Shown here piece by piece: positions 51,771 through 61,358 of a DNA stretch of 64,000 nucleotides. The DNA comes from Erysipelotrichaceae bacterium (GTDB taxonomy: Bacteria > Bacillota_I > Bacilli_A > Erysipelotrichales > Erysipelotrichaceae). Positions within the stretch are counted from its first letter, which is position 1, and each line of letters opens with the position of its first letter. A program made the position numbers and the translations under genes. The stretch spans positions 1-64,000 of the forward strand of contig JAFRKI010000002.1 in assembly GCA_017431825.1 (NCBI GenBank). The letters run 5' to 3'. The notes beneath the pieces are model-generated. The model did not search any database. It had not been told where the DNA came from and saw only the letters and a list, made by a program, of their open reading frames with translations.

Positions 51771-52559
51771 ATGAGCGAATATACCGTAGATACCGTAAAA
51801 ACGGCAGATCTTGAAATGAAATACACTAAGTTCGGTAAAGGGAACAGGGTTTTGGTGATCCTTCCGGGCATCAGTTTCCGTCCCGTTTCCGCGACTCCTG
51901 AAGCGCTTGCCGCTTCCTTCAAGGATTTCATCGAAGACTATACGGTTTACTGCCTTGACCGGAAAGAAAACATGCCTGTACCTTACAGCGTTGAGGAAAT
52001 GGCCGAAGATACGGTAAAAGCCCTCAATGAGCTGGGCCTACGTAAATTCAATCTGTACGGCGCCTCTCAGGGAGGCATGATCGCTCTCTATATCGCCATG
52101 AAGTATCCGGAAATGGTCAGAAAGCTTATCGTCGCATCTTCGAGCGCCTATATGAGCGAAGGAGCTGTCGAGTTCTTTGAACGCATCAACGGATATCTTG
52201 ATGAAAAGAACGTCAGATCGATGGTCAGATACTGCATAGGCATGATCTATACGAAGGAATTCTGCGATGCTTATATGGAAGACCTGATAAAGTACTACAG
52301 TGATCTGAACGACTATGAACTGAAACAGTTCAAAGCCCAGGTATCGGACGAGTCATTCTACATATTGGATAAACTCGATAAGATCAAAACAAGTACTCTG
52401 CTGATAGCGGCCGAAGGTGACAGGATATTCGGTATAAGCCCGACTCTGCAGATGGCCTATAAGATGGGAATAGAATGTGTGATCTATGACGGCTATTCTC
52501 ATGCGGTCTATGATGAAGCTGAAGACATGAGAAAAAGGATGCTGGATTTTCTGGCATAG
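51771..52559 (+). CDS. Alpha/beta hydrolase
   Basis: 262 residues. 'LVILPGISF' takes the oxyanion position, 'YGASQGGMIAL' holds the nucleophile Ser in GxSxG, 'AAEGDRIFG' the acid, and 'GYSHAVYDEAED' the His. Cytosolic, substrate unknown. GTGAGGAAA precedes ATG. A C45-type hydrolase gene follows after 9 bp. Confidence 0.87.
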   Translation: MSEYTVDTVKTADLEMKYTKFGKGNRVLVILPGISFRPVSATPEALAASFKDFIEDYTVYCLDRKENMPVPYSVEEMAEDTVKALNELGLRKFNLYGASQGGMIALYIAMKYPEMVRKLIVASSSAYMSEGAVEFFERINGYLDEKNVRSMVRYCIGMIYTKEFCDAYMEDLIKYYSDLNDYELKQFKAQVSDESFYILDKLDKIKTSTLLIAAEGDRIFGISPTLQMAYKMGIECVIYDGYSHAVYDEAEDMRKRMLDFLA

Positions 52560-52568
52560 GAGGTTGAT

Positions 52569-53594
52569 ATGTACGATAAGTATATTCTCAAAGGCAATGA
52601 CTACGAGATAGGCGTAAAAGCCGGAAAGATCTTCAAGAAACCAATCAATGAAGAGATCGGCATCTATGTCAAGATGCTGGAAGATGAAAAGACATCTGCC
52701 ATAACCGATAAGATCATCCTGACCATGGAGAAGGAACTCCCAAGATGTCTGCAGGAGATCTATGGCAGGGCAGACGGAGCAGCTGTTGATCCTAAGGCCA
52801 TGGTCCTTTTCTATTCTCCGGAAGTCTATACAAAGGTAGACGGCTGTACGACGGCTGTCTTTAAAAAGGATGACAGGGTGCTTTTCTGTCACAATGAGGA
52901 CGATATCGGCTGTAATCATGAAAACCGTAACCTGATGAAGCTGGATTACGGAGATTTCTGGCTCGTGGGCATGGGCGACTACCATAAACTGCACGGCTCC
53001 AACTTCGGCTATAATTCCAAAGGACTGGTATTTTCCTGCAACTACCTCTTCCACGATGAAGTCAATCTCGATTTCCTTTCCAGATACATCGTATCCAGAG
53101 ACGTAGTGGAATCAGGATCGATCGAAGAATGTCTTGCCAAACTTAATAAGCATAAACCTGCTTCGGCTTTCTCCTACAACGTCATGGACATCAAGGCCAA
53201 TGAAGCGGTCAATGTCGAGAACGATCTCGATAATATGTATGTCACCAGGATAGAAGGCAGATTTGCCCGCAGCAATCATTTCCTCAATAAGGAAAACGCC
53301 ATCGCTTCCGAAAACAGCAGATACCGTTACAGATATGCCAACGAAAGACTGGCCAAAGTCAGCGATGACGCTAAGCTTCAGGATCTGGTGGATGTGCTGT
53401 CCTATGAAAACGAAGAGTATGTGCAGTCTATCCTCATGGATCCGCTGAAGTATCCGGATAAGAAAGACAATACCGTGACCGTCGCCAACTTCGCATTCGA
53501 TTCACTGACGAAGGAGATACACGTCAGAGACTATCTCGATCACAGCGAATGCCGGCTCGATTATGACGATTTTGACGGGAGAGAATACGAATAA
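52569..53594 (+). CDS. C45-family (acyl-CoA:6-APA acyltransferase-like) Ntn hydrolase
   Basis: 341 residues. 'KVDGCTTAVF' carries Cys93, the expected N-terminal nucleophile after self-cleavage, followed by 'FCHNEDDIG' and 'GSNFGYNSKGLVFSCNYL', as in the AAT/C45 family. Such enzymes cut or transfer acyl groups on amides. The segment before Cys93 would be the cleaved propeptide or alpha chain. GGAGG lies before ATG; it is co-transcribed with the upstream hydrolase. Confidence 0.85.
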   Translation: MYDKYILKGNDYEIGVKAGKIFKKPINEEIGIYVKMLEDEKTSAITDKIILTMEKELPRCLQEIYGRADGAAVDPKAMVLFYSPEVYTKVDGCTTAVFKKDDRVLFCHNEDDIGCNHENRNLMKLDYGDFWLVGMGDYHKLHGSNFGYNSKGLVFSCNYLFHDEVNLDFLSRYIVSRDVVESGSIEECLAKLNKHKPASAFSYNVMDIKANEAVNVENDLDNMYVTRIEGRFARSNHFLNKENAIASENSRYRYRYANERLAKVSDDAKLQDLVDVLSYENEEYVQSILMDPLKYPDKKDNTVTVANFAFDSLTKEIHVRDYLDHSECRLDYDDFDGREYE

Positions 53595-53631
53595 TTAGGA
53601 ATTTGAAGATTTGATGTCAATAAAGATATAG

Positions 53632-54354
53632 ATGCTGCTATATCTTTATTTTTTCATAACGGGTACAGCCTTAGGCTCGTTCATATCCTGCCTTTCCTAC
53701 CGGCTCATCCATCAGGAAAGTCTGTTCAAGGCGAGAAGTGTCTGTGATCATTGCGGACATAAACTTGGCATAAAGGATCTGATACCCGTGGTTTCCTATC
53801 TTTTAAATAAGGGAAAATGCACATACTGCGGTGAAAAGATCGATATCAGTTATCCGGCATGTGAACTATTGTGCGGTATCATTACCTGTTTCCTTTATCA
53901 TATATACGGTTCATCTCTGCACTTCCTTGAAACAGAGATCCTGTATTTAATAATGCTGGGAATAAGCCTGTGCGATCTGGAGGCTTTTGCGGTACCTGAC
54001 CTTTATATATTCCTCGGAATAATGAACAGGATCATCTTTCTGTATCTTGACGGTGCTTCAATGAATAACTATCTGATGTGCCTGAGAAGAGGATTATCGG
54101 CAGGCATTCCGATCCTGGTAGTTACCGCCATCATATCCTTTATGACCGGCCAGGAAGTAATGGGTGCAGGCGATATCGAGCTTTTTATCCTGTTCGGGTC
54201 ATATCTTTCCGTTTATGAGAATGCTCTGGCAGTATTTATTTCCTGCGTGTGCGGTATCCTCATGTATTCGCTGTTTTACAGAAGGAAAGGGGAACTTCCT
54301 TTCTGTCCGTGCATATGTATCGCTTATTTTGCACTTATTATCTTCAGGCTTTGA
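53632..54354 (+). CDS. Prepilin peptidase (A24, type IV)
   Basis: 240 residues. It begins 'FFITGTALGSFISCLSYRL', typical of PilD/ComC. Two CxxC pairs ('CDHCGHK', 'CTYCGEK') make the zinc-bound methylase region. 'CDLEAFAVPD' and 'GAGDIEL' carry the two catalytic Asp. Six to eight TM helices. It cleaves and may N-methylate type IV pilin-like precursors; no pilin or com gene is in the window. No ribosome site is seen before ATG. Confidence 0.9.
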   Translation: MLLYLYFFITGTALGSFISCLSYRLIHQESLFKARSVCDHCGHKLGIKDLIPVVSYLLNKGKCTYCGEKIDISYPACELLCGIITCFLYHIYGSSLHFLETEILYLIMLGISLCDLEAFAVPDLYIFLGIMNRIIFLYLDGASMNNYLMCLRRGLSAGIPILVVTAIISFMTGQEVMGAGDIELFILFGSYLSVYENALAVFISCVCGILMYSLFYRRKGELPFCPCICIAYFALIIFRL

Positions 54355-54391
54355 TGAATATGATAGTATAATCAATTAAGAGGTGGCTATT

Positions 54392-55264
54392 ATGAAACAA
54401 TACTTAGATCTGTGTCAGCATATCCTTGACAACGGCCAGAAAAGGCAGGACCGTACCGGTACCGGTACCATTTCCTGTTTCGGTTATCAGATGCGTTTTA
54501 ACCTGGAAGAAGGTTTTCCGCTGCTTACTACCAAGAAGGTCTTTTACAGAGGTATCTTTGAAGAACTGCTGTGGTTTTTGAGCGGTGAGACCAATATCAA
54601 ACCGCTGGTAGACAAGAAAGTGGGCATCTGGAACGAATGGCCTTATGCGGACTATCAGAAGCTTCCTGAATACAAGGGTGAAACGCTCGATGAATTCATC
54701 CAGAAGATCAGGGAAGATGATGAATTCGCCAGGAAATACGGCAATCTCGGTCCGGTATACGGCAAGCAGTGGCGTGATTTCGGCGGTGTCGACCAGATCA
54801 GCAATCTCATCGAAAACCTCAAGAACAATCCTTTCTCCAGAAGACATCTGGTAGTTGCCTATAATCCGGAAGAAGTCGAAAGCATGGCCTTGCCGCCTTG
54901 CCACTCGCTGTTCCAGTTCTATGTATCAGCCGATAAGAAGAAACTCTCCTGCCAGCTCTATCAGCGCAGCGGCGATGTTTTTCTGGGCGTGCCTTTCAAT
55001 ATCGCCTCATATTCGCTGCTCTTAGCCATGGTGGCTCAGGTCTGCGGCTATGAGCCTTATGAGTTCGTCCATACCTTCGGCGACGTCCACATCTATCTGA
55101 ATCATCTCGATCAGGTAAAGGAACAGCTCAGCAGAGAGCCAAGACCTCTGCCTAAGCTGGTGCTTAATCCGGACATAAAGAACATCTTTGATTTCAAATA
55201 CGAAGACATAAAGATCGAAGATTACGATCCTTGGCCGGCCATCAAGGGCGAGGTATCAGTATAA
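54392..55264 (+). CDS. thyA: Thymidylate synthase
   Basis: 290 residues. 'RQDRTGTGT' (dUMP phosphate), '[10 protein letters not shown]', catalytic Cys170 in '[10 protein letters not shown]', '[18 protein letters not shown]', and '[15 protein letters not shown]'. It methylates dUMP with methylene-tetrahydrofolate, leaving dihydrofolate. GAGGTGG lies before ATG 54392; the in-frame GTG 54383 is inside that site and is not used. Its TAA shares one base with the folA ATG, so the recycling enzyme is made with it. Confidence 0.98.
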   Translation: MKQYLDLCQHILDNGQKRQDRTGTGTISCFGYQMRFNLEEGFPLLTTKKVFYRGIFEELLWFLSGETNIKPLVDKKVGIWNEWPYADYQKLPEYKGETLDEFIQKIREDDEFARKYGNLGPVYGKQWRDFGGVDQISNLIENLKNNPFSRRHLVVAYNPEEVESMALPPCHSLFQFYVSADKKKLSCQLYQRSGDVFLGVPFNIASYSLLLAMVAQVCGYEPYEFVHTFGDVHIYLNHLDQVKEQLSREPRPLPKLVLNPDIKNIFDFKYEDIKIEDYDPWPAIKGEVSV

Positions 55265-55743
55265 TGTTCTCGCTTATCGTTGCCCATGATGAAGACTTTG
55301 CGATAGGAAACAAGGGCCTTATCCCCTGGCACTTTAAGGAGGACTTTAAGCAGTTCAGGGACAAGACCATCGGTAAAAGGATACTTATGGGCAAGATCAC
55401 CTTTGACGGACTTCCAAAACCTTTGCCGGAAAGACATACGATAGTGGCCTGTTTTCCGGGTGAAGAAGGGGAAGACAGCGAAGATGTGACCTATATCACC
55501 GATCTCTTCGGCTTTCTTGAAGAAAACAAGGATACCGATGAGGAGATCATGGTCTGTGGGGGTGCCGGCATCTACAGGACAGCTCTTCCTTACTGTAAGA
55601 AGCTCTACATTTCCCTTATCGAAGGAAAGCACGAAGCCGATGCCTATTTCCCGTATTATGACGTTAGTGATTACGATATCTTAAGCATCACTCCTTATGA
55701 AGGATTCAAGGTGATAGAGTATCAGCGCAAGGACGCTGAATAA
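55264..55743 (+). CDS. folA: Dihydrofolate reductase
   Basis: 159 residues. 'SLIVAHDEDFAIGNKGLIPW' is the folate/NADPH loop start, 'DFKQFRDKTIGKRILMGKIT' the helix and substrate region, 'VCGGAGIYR' the NADPH motif. It restores tetrahydrofolate for ThyA. ATG overlaps the thyA stop by one base. Terminator follows. Confidence 0.96.
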   Translation: MFSLIVAHDEDFAIGNKGLIPWHFKEDFKQFRDKTIGKRILMGKITFDGLPKPLPERHTIVACFPGEEGEDSEDVTYITDLFGFLEENKDTDEEIMVCGGAGIYRTALPYCKKLYISLIEGKHEADAYFPYYDVSDYDILSITPYEGFKVIEYQRKDAE

Positions 55744-55775
55744 GGCGATTTAAAGCCATATAACGGTTATTTCAG

Positions 55776-55798
55776 GGAGGAAATGATTTCCTCCTTTT
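55776..55798 (+). terminator. Terminator of thyA-folA
   Basis: GGAGGAAA / TTTCCTCC with loop TGA, then TTTT. Confidence 0.85.
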
Positions 55799-55833
55799 CT
55801 TATGAAAAAGGGCAAAAACAGGCCTTTTTACTG

Positions 55834-55842
55834 TGCTATAAT
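55834..55842 (+). promoter_or_regulatory. Extended -10 promoter ahead of glyS
   Basis: TGC-TATAAT, 29 bp before ATG 55872. No clear -35. No T-box leader is present, although glyS genes often have one. Confidence 0.6.
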
Positions 55843-55871
55843 TACTATGATTACGAAAAAGGAGTTTTTGT

Positions 55872-57245
55872 ATGCCTAAATACAGTTTTGATGAGATAAC
55901 AGCACACCTTAAAAGCAGCGGATTCGTCTATCAGGGATCGGAGATCTATGGCGGATTATCCAATTCCTGGGACTTCGGTGTCTTAGGTGCGTCTTTAAAG
56001 AAGAATATAAAAGATCTGTGGTGGAAAGAGTTTATCGAAAAGTCGCCTTATAACGTCGGTATCGACTCGGCCATCCTGATGAACTCGAAGACCTGGGAAG
56101 CATCCGGACATCTGAAGGGCTTTGCGGATGCCATGGTCGACTGCAAGGAATGCAAGGGCCGCTTCAGAGCCGACAAGCTGATCGGTGAAGCTACCGGGCT
56201 CAGCGCCGAAGGCAAGTCCTTTGAGGAAATGGATAAGATGATCGAAGACAACCACATCGTCTGTCCGGACTGCGGCAAGTTCAACTGGACCAATGCCAGA
56301 GCATTTAATCTCATGTTCAAGACCTATATCGGTACCCTGGAAGACGCCAAATCCGTCGTCTATCTGAGACCGGAAACGGCCCAGGGCATCTTCGTCAATT
56401 TCGCCAATGTGCAAAGAAGTGCCCGTAAGAAGATACCTTTCGGTATCGGCCAGATAGGCAAGTCCTTCCGTAATGAGATCACTCCGGGCAACTTCATCTT
56501 CAGAGTCAGGGAATTCGAACAGATGGAACTGGAGTTCTTCTGCAAGCCCGGCACCGATCTCGACTGGTATAAATACTGGGTTGATTACTGTTACAGCTTC
56601 GTAAAGAGACTGGGCATCAAAGAAGAGAATCTCCGCATCAGAGCCCACGATCCGGAAGAGCTGTCCTTCTATTCCAAAGGCACCAGCGACATCGAATATG
56701 CCTATCCGTTCATGGATTGGGGCGAGGTATGGGGCATAGCCGACCGGACCGATTATGACCTTTCCCAGCATTCGAAATATTCAGGAAAGGAACTGAGCTA
56801 CCTCGATCCGGAGACTAATGAAAAATACATACCTTACTGCGTGGAACCGTCAGTCGGCGTCGAAAGGCTCTTCCTGATGATCTGCTGCGATGCCTATGAC
56901 GTGGAAAAGCTTGAAGGAGACGATGAAAGGACAGTCATGCATCTGCATCCGGCCGTTGCGCCGATCAAGGCCTGCATCTGTCCGTTATCCAAGAAGCTGT
57001 CCGAACAGGCTAATAAGCTTTATGAAGATCTCTGCGCTGAATTCCGCGTTGAATATGACGAAGCCGGCTCAATCGGCAAGCGTTACAGAAGGAACGATGC
57101 CATCGGCACTCCTTTCTGCATAACCTATGACTTCGATTCCCTTGAAGACGGCTGTGTTACCGTAAGGGAAAGAGATTCCATGGAACAGACCAGAGTGAAG
57201 ATCGATGAATTAAAGGACTATATCAGAGAAAGAATCGCATTTTAA
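55872..57245 (+). CDS. glyS: Glycine--tRNA ligase (dimeric type)
   Basis: 457 residues, class II. '[18 protein letters not shown]' at the start, '[26 protein letters not shown]' region (motif 2 side), '[20 protein letters not shown]', '[11 protein letters not shown]' (motif 3), and a C-terminal anticodon-binding domain ('[18 protein letters not shown]'). This is the alpha2 type found in many Bacillota. AAAAGGAG precedes ATG. It heads the core block glyS-dnaG-rpoD-trmK. Confidence 0.98.
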   Translation: MPKYSFDEITAHLKSSGFVYQGSEIYGGLSNSWDFGVLGASLKKNIKDLWWKEFIEKSPYNVGIDSAILMNSKTWEASGHLKGFADAMVDCKECKGRFRADKLIGEATGLSAEGKSFEEMDKMIEDNHIVCPDCGKFNWTNARAFNLMFKTYIGTLEDAKSVVYLRPETAQGIFVNFANVQRSARKKIPFGIGQIGKSFRNEITPGNFIFRVREFEQMELEFFCKPGTDLDWYKYWVDYCYSFVKRLGIKEENLRIRAHDPEELSFYSKGTSDIEYAYPFMDWGEVWGIADRTDYDLSQHSKYSGKELSYLDPETNEKYIPYCVEPSVGVERLFLMICCDAYDVEKLEGDDERTVMHLHPAVAPIKACICPLSKKLSEQANKLYEDLCAEFRVEYDEAGSIGKRYRRNDAIGTPFCITYDFDSLEDGCVTVRERDSMEQTRVKIDELKDYIRERIAF

Positions 57246-57251
57246 TAAGTG

Positions 57252-58985
57252 ATGAGGATATCGGAAGAGACCATTAATGACATAAGGAACAGTGCCAATA
57301 TCGTCGATGTGATAGGGCACTATATCCCGCTGATCAAGAAAGGCAGGAGCTATGTGGCGGTCTGCCCCTTTCATGATGACCATGATCCTTCTCTTTCGAT
57401 AAGCGAAGACAAACAGATATACAAGTGTTTCGTCTGCGGAAACGGCGGAAACTGCTATACCTTCGTCCAGAACTTCAAAAAGTGCACTTTTCCGGAATCG
57501 GTGATCGAAGTTGCGGATATCATCGGCAAGCCCCTGAACATCGAATATACCGCACCGAAGAAGGAAAGCCGTTATCAGCACTTCTATGATCTGCTTAACG
57601 ACTACATCGAATATACCAACTATCTGCTGACAGCCACCAGGCTGGGCTTAAGTGCCAAGGAATATCTTATAAACAGAGGCATCGATGAAGAACTGATTAA
57701 CGAGTTCGGTATCGGCTACTGTCCGGAAGAAAACAGGGTCTATCAGAACCTCAAAGCCAAAAACTACAGTGACGAGGACATGATAAAGACCAATGTCGCC
57801 AGACTTGGAACTAACGGCATGAACGACGTTTTCTATAAAAGGATAACCTTTCCGATACATGACAGAAACGGCAATCCGGTAGCCTTCACGGCCCGTGACT
57901 ATTCCGGTTTCTCCGATTCCAAGTACATAAACTCTTCGGAGACCATAATCTATACCAAAGGAAACGTCCTCTATAACTTCCACCGGGCCAAGGACAGCGC
58001 CCGTCAAAACGGCAATGTCATCGTGTGTGAAGGCGTAATGGACGTCCTGGCTTATAAAAGAGCAGGCATAAACAACGTCGTAGCGACCCTGGGAACGGCC
58101 TGCACTAAGGAACAGGTATCCCTGCTCAAGGATCTGGCCAAGACGGTCGTGCTCTCATATGACGGCGATAAGGCCGGCAAGGCCGCCAACATGAAGATCG
58201 GCGAACTCCTGCTGCAGAGCGGTCTCAGCATCGAAGTCATCGACAACGATACCGGCCTCGATCCGGATGAGATCATCTCAAAGCACGGCAAGAACGCCTT
58301 AAGGGACTTGAGCAGCAGACGTCTGTCATATCTGGACTATGCGATAAAGTACTACCGGGATATCTATAACCTGGAAAACTATTCCGACCGTAAGGCGATG
58401 ACCATTAAGGTATCGGCCCTGATCGACAAGCTCAGCGATCCTTACGACAGGGAGAACTACGCCAACGAACTCTATGAACTGACGAAGATCCGTAAGATCG
58501 ACAAAGACACCGCCGTCAGGAGCGATAACGGCAGGACCTACCGTAACCCCGAACTGTCGCTTGACGGACTTACCAAAGCGGAATATACTATCCTTTCAAT
58601 GATGTCGGTAAGCGAGGCTGCCAAAGACATCTATCAGAAGGATCTGGGATATCTTCTGGATGAAGATGACAACCTGCTGGCCAACCTGATGATCGACGAA
58701 TACCGCAAGAACGGCAGGTGCCAGCTGTCAAGGATGTACGACGAAGTAAACGATGAAGGGCTTAAAAGCCTCATACTGAGTCTGGGTACTATCGATTCAT
58801 TACCTGAAGGATACGATGAAGAGGTCCTGAAGGGTGCAATAAAGCGGATAAAGGAAGAGATCAAGAAGCGCAAGCTGGATGATCTGAGAAAAGAAATAGC
58901 GAAATATCAGGCTGTTGACCCCGAAAAGACCAATATGTATCTGGATGAATATACGAAACTGTTAAAAGAACTGGGAGAGAAATGA
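57252..58985 (+). CDS. dnaG: DNA primase
   Basis: 577 residues. CHC2 zinc finger: Cys38, His41 ('CPFHDDH'), Cys59, Cys62 ('CFVCGNGG'). The Toprim core has '[15 protein letters not shown]', '[13 protein letters not shown]' and 'DPDEII'. The C-terminal ~150 residues are the helicase-binding region. It makes RNA primers at the replication fork. The frame also opens at GTG 57249; ATG 57252 is taken, though neither has a ribosome site. Its TGA overlaps the rpoD start region. Confidence 0.97.
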   Translation: MRISEETINDIRNSANIVDVIGHYIPLIKKGRSYVAVCPFHDDHDPSLSISEDKQIYKCFVCGNGGNCYTFVQNFKKCTFPESVIEVADIIGKPLNIEYTAPKKESRYQHFYDLLNDYIEYTNYLLTATRLGLSAKEYLINRGIDEELINEFGIGYCPEENRVYQNLKAKNYSDEDMIKTNVARLGTNGMNDVFYKRITFPIHDRNGNPVAFTARDYSGFSDSKYINSSETIIYTKGNVLYNFHRAKDSARQNGNVIVCEGVMDVLAYKRAGINNVVATLGTACTKEQVSLLKDLAKTVVLSYDGDKAGKAANMKIGELLLQSGLSIEVIDNDTGLDPDEIISKHGKNALRDLSSRRLSYLDYAIKYYRDIYNLENYSDRKAMTIKVSALIDKLSDPYDRENYANELYELTKIRKIDKDTAVRSDNGRTYRNPELSLDGLTKAEYTILSMMSVSEAAKDIYQKDLGYLLDEDDNLLANLMIDEYRKNGRCQLSRMYDEVNDEGLKSLILSLGTIDSLPEGYDEEVLKGAIKRIKEEIKKRKLDDLRKEIAKYQAVDPEKTNMYLDEYTKLLKELGEK

Positions 58986-60694
58986 TGGCAAAAGAAACGA
59001 AGAAAGACACTAAGAAAAACGCTCCTAAAAAAGAAGCTAAAGTCTCAAAGAAGGAAGAAGAGAAGACTTCGAAGAAGGCTGCTGCGGCAACCAGGAAGGC
59101 CGTAAAGGAAGAACCTAAGAAAAAGATCAAGGAAGAAAAGAAGAGCCTGAAGTCTCAGGACAGCAAGCCTGCAGCCAAGAAGGCTGCCAAAGCCGAAAAG
59201 AAAGTTTCTAAAACTGAAACGAAAAAGACCGTAAAGGAGACTGCTTCCAAAAAGACGGAAAAGAAACCTGCAAAGAAGGAAGAAGCTAAAAAAGCCGTCA
59301 AGGAAACAAAGAAGACTGAAGCCAAAAAGGAAAAGAAAGCCGTCAAGGCTCCTTCAAAGGAGACCAAGGCTCCTGCCAGAAAGGCCGAAAAGAAGGAAGA
59401 CAAGGCAGATAAGAAGAATGTAAAGGCTGAAGAGCCGGTAAAGGTCGCCAAGCCTAAGAAACAGATCTCTATCGCCAAGCCTAAAAGATATGAGCCGAGA
59501 GTCATCAGGGAAAAAGTCAAGAAACCTAAACAGGACGATCTTTTAACGAAGAAGTTCTATGACATCGATGAACTCAAGGCTTATCTGCTGGTCCTCAACA
59601 AGAAGGGCGTCGACATCTCTCCTAAGGACGTCATTCAGGCTCTGGACCGTTTCAATATGACCGATGACGACAACGAGGAATTCTATGACTGGCTCAATGA
59701 CAACAACATCGATCTGATCGATGAGAGCGATGAAGACGAAGACCTCGACGACGACGATTATCTCTCTGAAGAAAACGGCGAAGAAGATGAAGACAGTGAA
59801 AAGAACATCGTCATCAACTACGAAGCCGCTAGTGCCTATACCAAGGTATCCGACCCGGTCAAGATGTATCTTAAGGAGATCGGCAGAGTCCCGCTTTTAA
59901 AAGCCGATGAGGAAGTCGAACTGGCCAAGCGCATCGAAAAGGGCGGACCGGACGCTGCCGAAGCCAAGAACGCCCTGATCAGTGCCAACCTGAGACTGGT
60001 AGTCGCCATTGCGAAGAAATATACCGGCCGAGGCATGCTGTTCCTGGACCTCATCCAGGAAGGCAATATGGGCCTCATTAAAGCCGTCGACAAATTCGAT
60101 TATCATAAAGGGTTCAAATTCTCTACCTATGCCACCTGGTGGATCAGACAGGCCATCACCAGAGCCATCGCCGACCAGGCCAGGACCATCAGGATCCCGG
60201 TACACATGGTCGAGACCATCAATAAGATGACCAGGATCCAGAGGCAGCTGGTACAGGAACTCGGCAGAGATCCAAGCGCCGATGAAATAGCCGAGAAGAT
60301 GGGCAACGGCATGACTGCCGACAAGATCAGGGACATCCAGAAGATCGCTCTCGATCCCGTTTCCCTGGAAACGCCGATCGGAGAAGAAGACGACTCCCAT
60401 CTGGGTGACTTCATCGAAGACAAGGAAGCCATGTCACCTAGCCAGTATGCCAATAACGGTTTACTGAAGGACGAGATTAACCTGGTACTGCAGTCCCTTA
60501 CCGAAAGGGAAGAAAAGGTGTTGAGACTGAGATTCGGTCTAGAAGACGGCCGTTCAAGGACCCTTGAAGAAGTAGGCAAGGAATTCGACGTAACCAGAGA
60601 AAGGATCAGGCAGATCGAGGCCAAGGCCTTAAGAAAGCTTAAGAATCCCAGCAAGTACAAACGTCTGAAGGAATTCCTGGACGATAAACGCTGA
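58985..60694 (+). CDS. rpoD: Primary sigma-70 factor with Lys-rich N-terminal extension
   Basis: About 569 residues. Residues 1-~160 are almost only Lys, Ala, Glu, Thr and Pro, in histone H1-like repeats of the KKAEKK/KPAKK kind. A region 1.1-like helical domain follows (about 185-245, '[20 protein letters not shown]'), then an acidic linker (about 248-277), then sigma domains 2-4. '[11 protein letters not shown]' is in 1.2, '[20 protein letters not shown]' in 2.4, and '[19 protein letters not shown]' is the 4.2 HTH. It directs RNA polymerase to housekeeping promoters. GGGAG lies 7 bp before ATG 58985, which overlaps the dnaG TGA; ATG 58982 is also possible. B. subtilis SigA is ~371 aa. Confidence 0.97.
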   Translation: MAKETKKDTKKNAPKKEAKVSKKEEEKTSKKAAAATRKAVKEEPKKKIKEEKKSLKSQDSKPAAKKAAKAEKKVSKTETKKTVKETASKKTEKKPAKKEEAKKAVKETKKTEAKKEKKAVKAPSKETKAPARKAEKKEDKADKKNVKAEEPVKVAKPKKQISIAKPKRYEPRVIREKVKKPKQDDLLTKKFYDIDELKAYLLVLNKKGVDISPKDVIQALDRFNMTDDDNEEFYDWLNDNNIDLIDESDEDEDLDDDDYLSEENGEEDEDSEKNIVINYEAASAYTKVSDPVKMYLKEIGRVPLLKADEEVELAKRIEKGGPDAAEAKNALISANLRLVVAIAKKYTGRGMLFLDLIQEGNMGLIKAVDKFDYHKGFKFSTYATWWIRQAITRAIADQARTIRIPVHMVETINKMTRIQRQLVQELGRDPSADEIAEKMGNGMTADKIRDIQKIALDPVSLETPIGEEDDSHLGDFIEDKEAMSPSQYANNGLLKDEINLVLQSLTEREEKVLRLRFGLEDGRSRTLEEVGKEFDVTRERIRQIEAKALRKLKNPSKYKRLKEFLDDKR

Positions 60695-61341
60695 TGCTGT
60701 CGAAAAGACTGTATGAAATAAGCAGACTTATAGAAAAAGATAAGGTAGTATTCGATGTGGGCTCTGACCATGGCTTACTGCCTTGTTTTTTGGTGAAAGA
60801 GGGCATCTGTCCCAAGGCTTATGCCGGAGATAATAAGGAAGGGCCTTTAAGCAGGGCCAAAGAGACCATTAGAAAGTGCCATCTCGAAGGAAAGGTGATC
60901 CCGGTACTGGGAGACGGCATCGAAAACATCGCTGATGACGTGAATATCATCACCATCTGCGGCATGGGTTTCCATACGGTAAAGCACATCCTGGAAGGAA
61001 AGGATCTCAGCGCTTATGATTACCTGGTCGTTCAGGTAAACAAGGATCCTGACCTCTTAAGACAGTTTATAAGCGACAACGGCTATCACATAATCGATGA
61101 GATCATCGTCGATGACAATTTCTTCTATCAAGTTGAAATATTTGATGCCAGAGGTCATAATAGTTATGGTGCCATAGAGATAAAATATGGCCCTTGTCTT
61201 TTAAGAAAGAGAGACGATGATTTCATCAGATACCTTAAGTTTTTAAGGAAGATGCATCATGATATCTACCTGAGATCAAAAGACCAGAACAGACTTAAGG
61301 AGATCGAAGAGATCGATGCGATCCTGAACAACGAATATTAG
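60694..61341 (+). CDS. trmK: tRNA (adenine-22-N1)-methyltransferase
   Basis: 215 residues. SAM-binding 'VFDVGSDHGLLPCFLV' (about 19-34), 'AGDNKEGPLSRAKETI', 'GDGIENI' and 'ICGMGFHTVKHIL', all typical of TrmK. It methylates A22 of tRNAs such as Ser and Tyr. Its ATG overlaps the rpoD TGA by one base. The rpoD-trmK order is common in Bacillota and supports the call. Confidence 0.94.
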   Translation: MLSKRLYEISRLIEKDKVVFDVGSDHGLLPCFLVKEGICPKAYAGDNKEGPLSRAKETIRKCHLEGKVIPVLGDGIENIADDVNIITICGMGFHTVKHILEGKDLSAYDYLVVQVNKDPDLLRQFISDNGYHIIDEIIVDDNFFYQVEIFDARGHNSYGAIEIKYGPCLLRKRDDDFIRYLKFLRKMHHDIYLRSKDQNRLKEIEEIDAILNNEY

Positions 61342-61358
61342 AATGCGGGGTAAACTAT

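Noticed and set aside
55744..55871. T-box riboswitch ahead of glyS
   Set aside because: The gap holds only the folA terminator and a promoter whose start lies within about 25 bp of ATG. There is no room for a T-box.
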